Shown: piece by piece, positions 7,015 through 7,889 of the stretch
Position numbering within the stretch: the stretch's first letter is position 1
How the letters are laid out: each line of letters opens with the position of its first letter
Assembly: GCA_018825925.1 (NCBI GenBank)
Contig: JAHKAT010000168.1
Coordinates: 1-7,889 of the forward strand
Length of the DNA: 7,889 bases
Source of the DNA: Bacteroidota bacterium
GTDB lineage: Bacteria; Bacteroidota; Bacteroidia; Flavobacteriales_D; Crocinitomicaceae
Reading direction: 5' to 3'
Notes under the pieces: generated by a model
What the model was told of the DNA's origin: nothing
What the model saw: only the letters and a program-made list of their open reading frames with translations
Databases searched by the model: none
Translations under genes and position numbers: made by a program

Positions 7015-7395
7015 TTATCCAATATTTGGTGGAGTCCAAATGGATAAAAAACCATCATTGAGGTAGTTTTGGTTCTCGTGAAATTTTAGCTTCTCGTTTT
7101 CAGCAAAAAAGTTTTTTAATTTAAATTCAAAGGAAGATAAATTAAAACTATAATGTAAAAATGGGCAATTACAGGATTTGTCTTTGCATTTTCCACCACA
7201 ACCATCAATGCTACTTTCATTTTGAGATTTGTGAATGTTGCAACAACCTATTGTCTCGCCTTTTCCAGTTTTGTTTTTTGAATAACAGGATTTTTCTGTT
7301 TTCGTTGATATAGCCCCACAAGCATGCATCTGCGATGGTGTTAAAAAGAAACCAAGCGTCACAATTATAAGCAATCGATGAAACTTTCTCGCCAT
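7015..7395 (-). CDS. Small secreted Cys-rich protein, possibly HYC_CC_PP-like, first gene of the copper operon
   Basis: This 126-residue protein starts with a signal peptide (MARKFHRLL, then a hydrophobic core to about residue 20-25). The mature part is dense in Cys: C26 (in HAC), C37, C51-C52, C66, C70, C75 and C77, with CGGKCKDKSCNCP at 66-78. It ends in IWTPPNIG. The order HxC, CC, PP recalls the Bacteroidota HYC_CC_PP family of short proteins, which I offer as a tentative resemblance only. Eight thiols in an exported protein at the head of a copper operon suggest an envelope copper scavenger or sensor-like buffer, which is inference. After C77 the sequence becomes mixed and charged without a recognisable fold. 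The ATG at 7393-7395 lies 9 bases downstream of a palindrome. The next gene's ATG begins 87 bases beyond this stop, with two hairpins between. Confidence 0.8.
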   Translation of the reverse strand: MARKFHRLLIIVTLGFFLTPSQMHACGAISTKTEKSCYSKNKTGKGETIGCCNIHKSQNESSIDGCGGKCKDKSCNCPFLHYSFNLSSFEFKLKNFFAENEKLKFHENQNYLNDGFLSIWTPPNIG

Positions 7396-7404
7396 TCCAA
7401 TTTT

Positions 7405-7422
7405 ATTACCCTTAAAGGTAAT
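7405..7422. promoter_or_regulatory. Candidate operator and -7 element for the copper operon
   Basis: ATTACCCTTAAAGGTAAT is an 18-base palindrome except for one mismatched pair (positions 7 and 12), ending 9 bases before the first ATG of the operon. On the minus strand it contains TACCTTTA (7413-7420), one base from the Bacteroidota -7 consensus TAnnTTTG, but no good -33 TTTG lies at the right distance. A repressor or activator site overlapping the promoter is a reasonable inference. The very short distance to the start would imply an almost leaderless message. No regulator gene is in the window. Confidence 0.35.
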
Positions 7423-7496
7423 GTTTTATTTTTTAACACCTTACTATTGCTGTTAGCATTGAGTTTCATGGAATAATCGAAAACGGCACGGCTAAA

Positions 7497-7540
7497 AATC
7501 GCTGACGTCCCGAAGGGCGATTATCATTTTTTCGCCAGCG
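7497..7540. other. Structured segment with alternative stems, terminator-like on the minus strand
   Basis: AATCGC at 7497-7502 pairs with GCGATT at 7517-7522, enclosing CCC/GGG around a small loop. On the minus strand this hairpin is followed by five T, like a weak intrinsic terminator pointing towards the copper operon. A competing fold pairs GGCGA at 7516-7520 with TCGCC at 7532-7536 and CGCTG at 7500-7504 with CAGCG at 7536-7540. It may be a terminator for transcription arriving from the right, or part of a leader if the promoter lies further right. Confidence 0.35.
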
Positions 7541-7668
7541 TTATAACAAGTTCTTTTGCAATGGTTTTTATTGTCGACAATTTCGATTTCAGTTTAGAAG
7601 AGTTCGAAATATCGAATTCTATCTATATCGATTAACTCAAATTTATGCTTGATTATTTTTCATGTCCA

Positions 7669-7698
7669 CAGATTCATGACTTGATGCATATGAATCTG
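7669..7698. repeat. 9-bp inverted repeat straddling the tandem-repeat boundary
   Basis: CAGATTCAT at 7669-7677 is the exact reverse complement of ATGAATCTG at 7690-7698, with a 12-base spacer. The right arm lies within the first 109-base unit (which starts at 7688) and the left arm lies outside it. The second unit has the right arm but no matching left arm. The layout resembles recombinase core arms, but the spacer is longer than the 6-8 bases usual for tyrosine recombinases. Confidence 0.5.
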
Positions 7699-7720
7699 CG
7701 CAATGCTTCGTGATTTGTTG

Positions 7721-7754
7721 AAAAAAAATAGCCCAGCTTTCACTGGGCTTTTTT
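7721..7754. terminator. Bidirectional intrinsic terminator in repeat unit 1
   Basis: AGCCCAG at 7730-7736 pairs with CTGGGCT at 7743-7749 around a six-base loop. Six T follow on the plus strand (7749-7754), and eight A precede it (7721-7728), giving a T-run on the minus strand too. On the minus strand it lies directly after the tRNA-like 3' end, as expected for the terminator of a tRNA transcript. Confidence 0.8.
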
Positions 7755-7755
7755 G

Positions 7756-7797
7756 TAGCGAGACGGAGAGTTGAACTCCGGTCCGTCCGAAGACGGA
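7756..7797 (-). pseudogene. tRNA-like 3' segment (long variable arm, T-arm, acceptor 3' strand), unit 1
   Basis: Read on the minus strand, TCCGTC-TTCG-GACGGA (7797-7782) forms a 6-bp stem with a stable C(UUCG)G loop, like the long variable arm of a class II tRNA. After one base, CGGAG-TTCAACT-CTCCG (7780-7764) forms a perfect 5-bp T-stem with a typical seven-base T-loop. TCTCGCT (7763-7757) would be the acceptor 3' strand, then A as discriminator base. A matching 5' acceptor strand, D-arm and anticodon arm are not found upstream in the unit, so this is a partial or tRNA-derived sequence, not a complete gene. Confidence 0.45.
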
Positions 7798-7829
7798 TAT
7801 GAATCTGCGCAATGCTTCGTGATTTGTTG

Positions 7830-7863
7830 AAAAAAAATAGCCCAGCTTTCACTGGGCTTTTTT
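7830..7863. terminator. Bidirectional intrinsic terminator in repeat unit 2
   Basis: This is an exact copy of the terminator at 7721-7754, displaced by 109 bases: hairpin arms at 7839-7845 and 7852-7858, T-run at 7858-7863 and A-run at 7830-7837. Confidence 0.8.
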
Positions 7864-7864
7864 G

Positions 7865-7889
7865 TAGCGAGACGGAGAGTTGAACTCCG
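7865..7889 (-). pseudogene. tRNA-like 3' end of unit 2, cut by the window edge
   Basis: This is a copy of the T-arm (7889-7873), acceptor 3' strand (7872-7866) and discriminator base (7865) of the unit 1 segment. Its variable arm and anything further 5' lie beyond the window, so this copy could be the 3' end of an intact tRNA gene, with unit 1 as the derived fragment. The window cannot decide this. Confidence 0.4.

Larger units (their letters stand above)
7396..7687. other. Gene-free interval upstream of the copper operon
   Basis: These 292 bases hold the candidate operator (7405-7422), a structured segment (7497-7540), a TTGTCGACAA palindrome (7571-7580) and the left arm of an inverted repeat (7669-7677). 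On the plus strand a frame stays open from 7477 to a TAA at 7633-7635. Its first ATG (7561) gives only 24 codons (MVFIVDNFDFSLEEFEISNS and onward), and there is no family resemblance, so I do not call it a gene. The true operon promoter could lie anywhere here. Confidence 0.55.
7688..7889. repeat. 109-base direct tandem repeat, running off the window
   Basis: Bases 7688-7780 are identical to 7797-7889, so the period is 109. Unit one is 7688-7796, and unit two is cut by the window end after 93 bases. Each unit contains, left to right on the plus strand, ATATGAATCTGCGCAATGC, an A-run, a GCCCAG/CTGGGC hairpin with a T-run, and a tRNA-like segment in reverse orientation. The complete identity implies recent duplication or ongoing homogenisation. 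More units may follow outside the window. Confidence 0.9.

Noticed and set aside
7643..7852. Minus-strand open frame of 69 codons across the repeats
   Set aside because: It runs through the tRNA-like segment and both hairpin terminators, and its internal similarity only reflects the 109-base DNA repeat. It is not a plausible protein.

Overview
The window is AT-rich bacterial DNA, and all its convincing genes lie on the minus strand. It most likely comes from a Bacteroidota organism of the Flavobacteriia. The reasons are A-rich leaders without clear Shine-Dalgarno motifs, a DUF3347 protein, a copper ATPase with two CPM...CPxCGM metal-binding modules, and a multicopper oxidase extended by a CopB-like barrel. 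The lineage is inferred from protein style; no marker gene is present.

The core (1215-7395, read right to left) is a compact four-gene copper-handling operon. In order of transcription it holds a small secreted Cys-rich protein (7015-7395), a periplasmic HMA plus DUF3347 copper-binding protein (6049-6927, from an ATG nine bases inside a possible TTG start), a CopA-type Cu(I) P-type ATPase (3499-5997), and a multicopper oxidase whose C-terminus looks like an outer-membrane beta-barrel (1215-3479). Gaps are 87, 51 and 19 bases. The inferred division of labour is that CopA exports Cu(I) from the cytoplasm, the HMA/DUF3347 protein and the Cys-rich protein bind copper in the envelope, and the oxidase converts Cu(I) to less toxic Cu(II) near the outer membrane. 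No regulator, RND efflux pump or cytoplasmic chaperone gene is in view. An 18-base imperfect palindrome just upstream of the first gene is the best operator candidate.

On the left, 622-1214 has no intact gene. It holds an imperfect hairpin (1130-1172) and a possible decayed coding remnant (about 746-901). Beyond it is one gene for a small putative outer-membrane beta-barrel protein (43-621) of unknown function.

On the right, 7396-7687 is gene-free but structured. From 7688 to the window end there is a 109-base direct tandem repeat (one full unit and 93 bases of a second). Each unit carries a bidirectional hairpin terminator and, on the minus strand, a sequence resembling the 3' part of a long-variable-arm tRNA. 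A 9-bp inverted repeat straddles the left repeat boundary. This arrangement resembles the edge of an integrated element or a tRNA-derived repeat, and suggests the copper operon may be accessory DNA, but no integrase is visible. No complete RNA gene, insertion sequence or CRISPR array was found.
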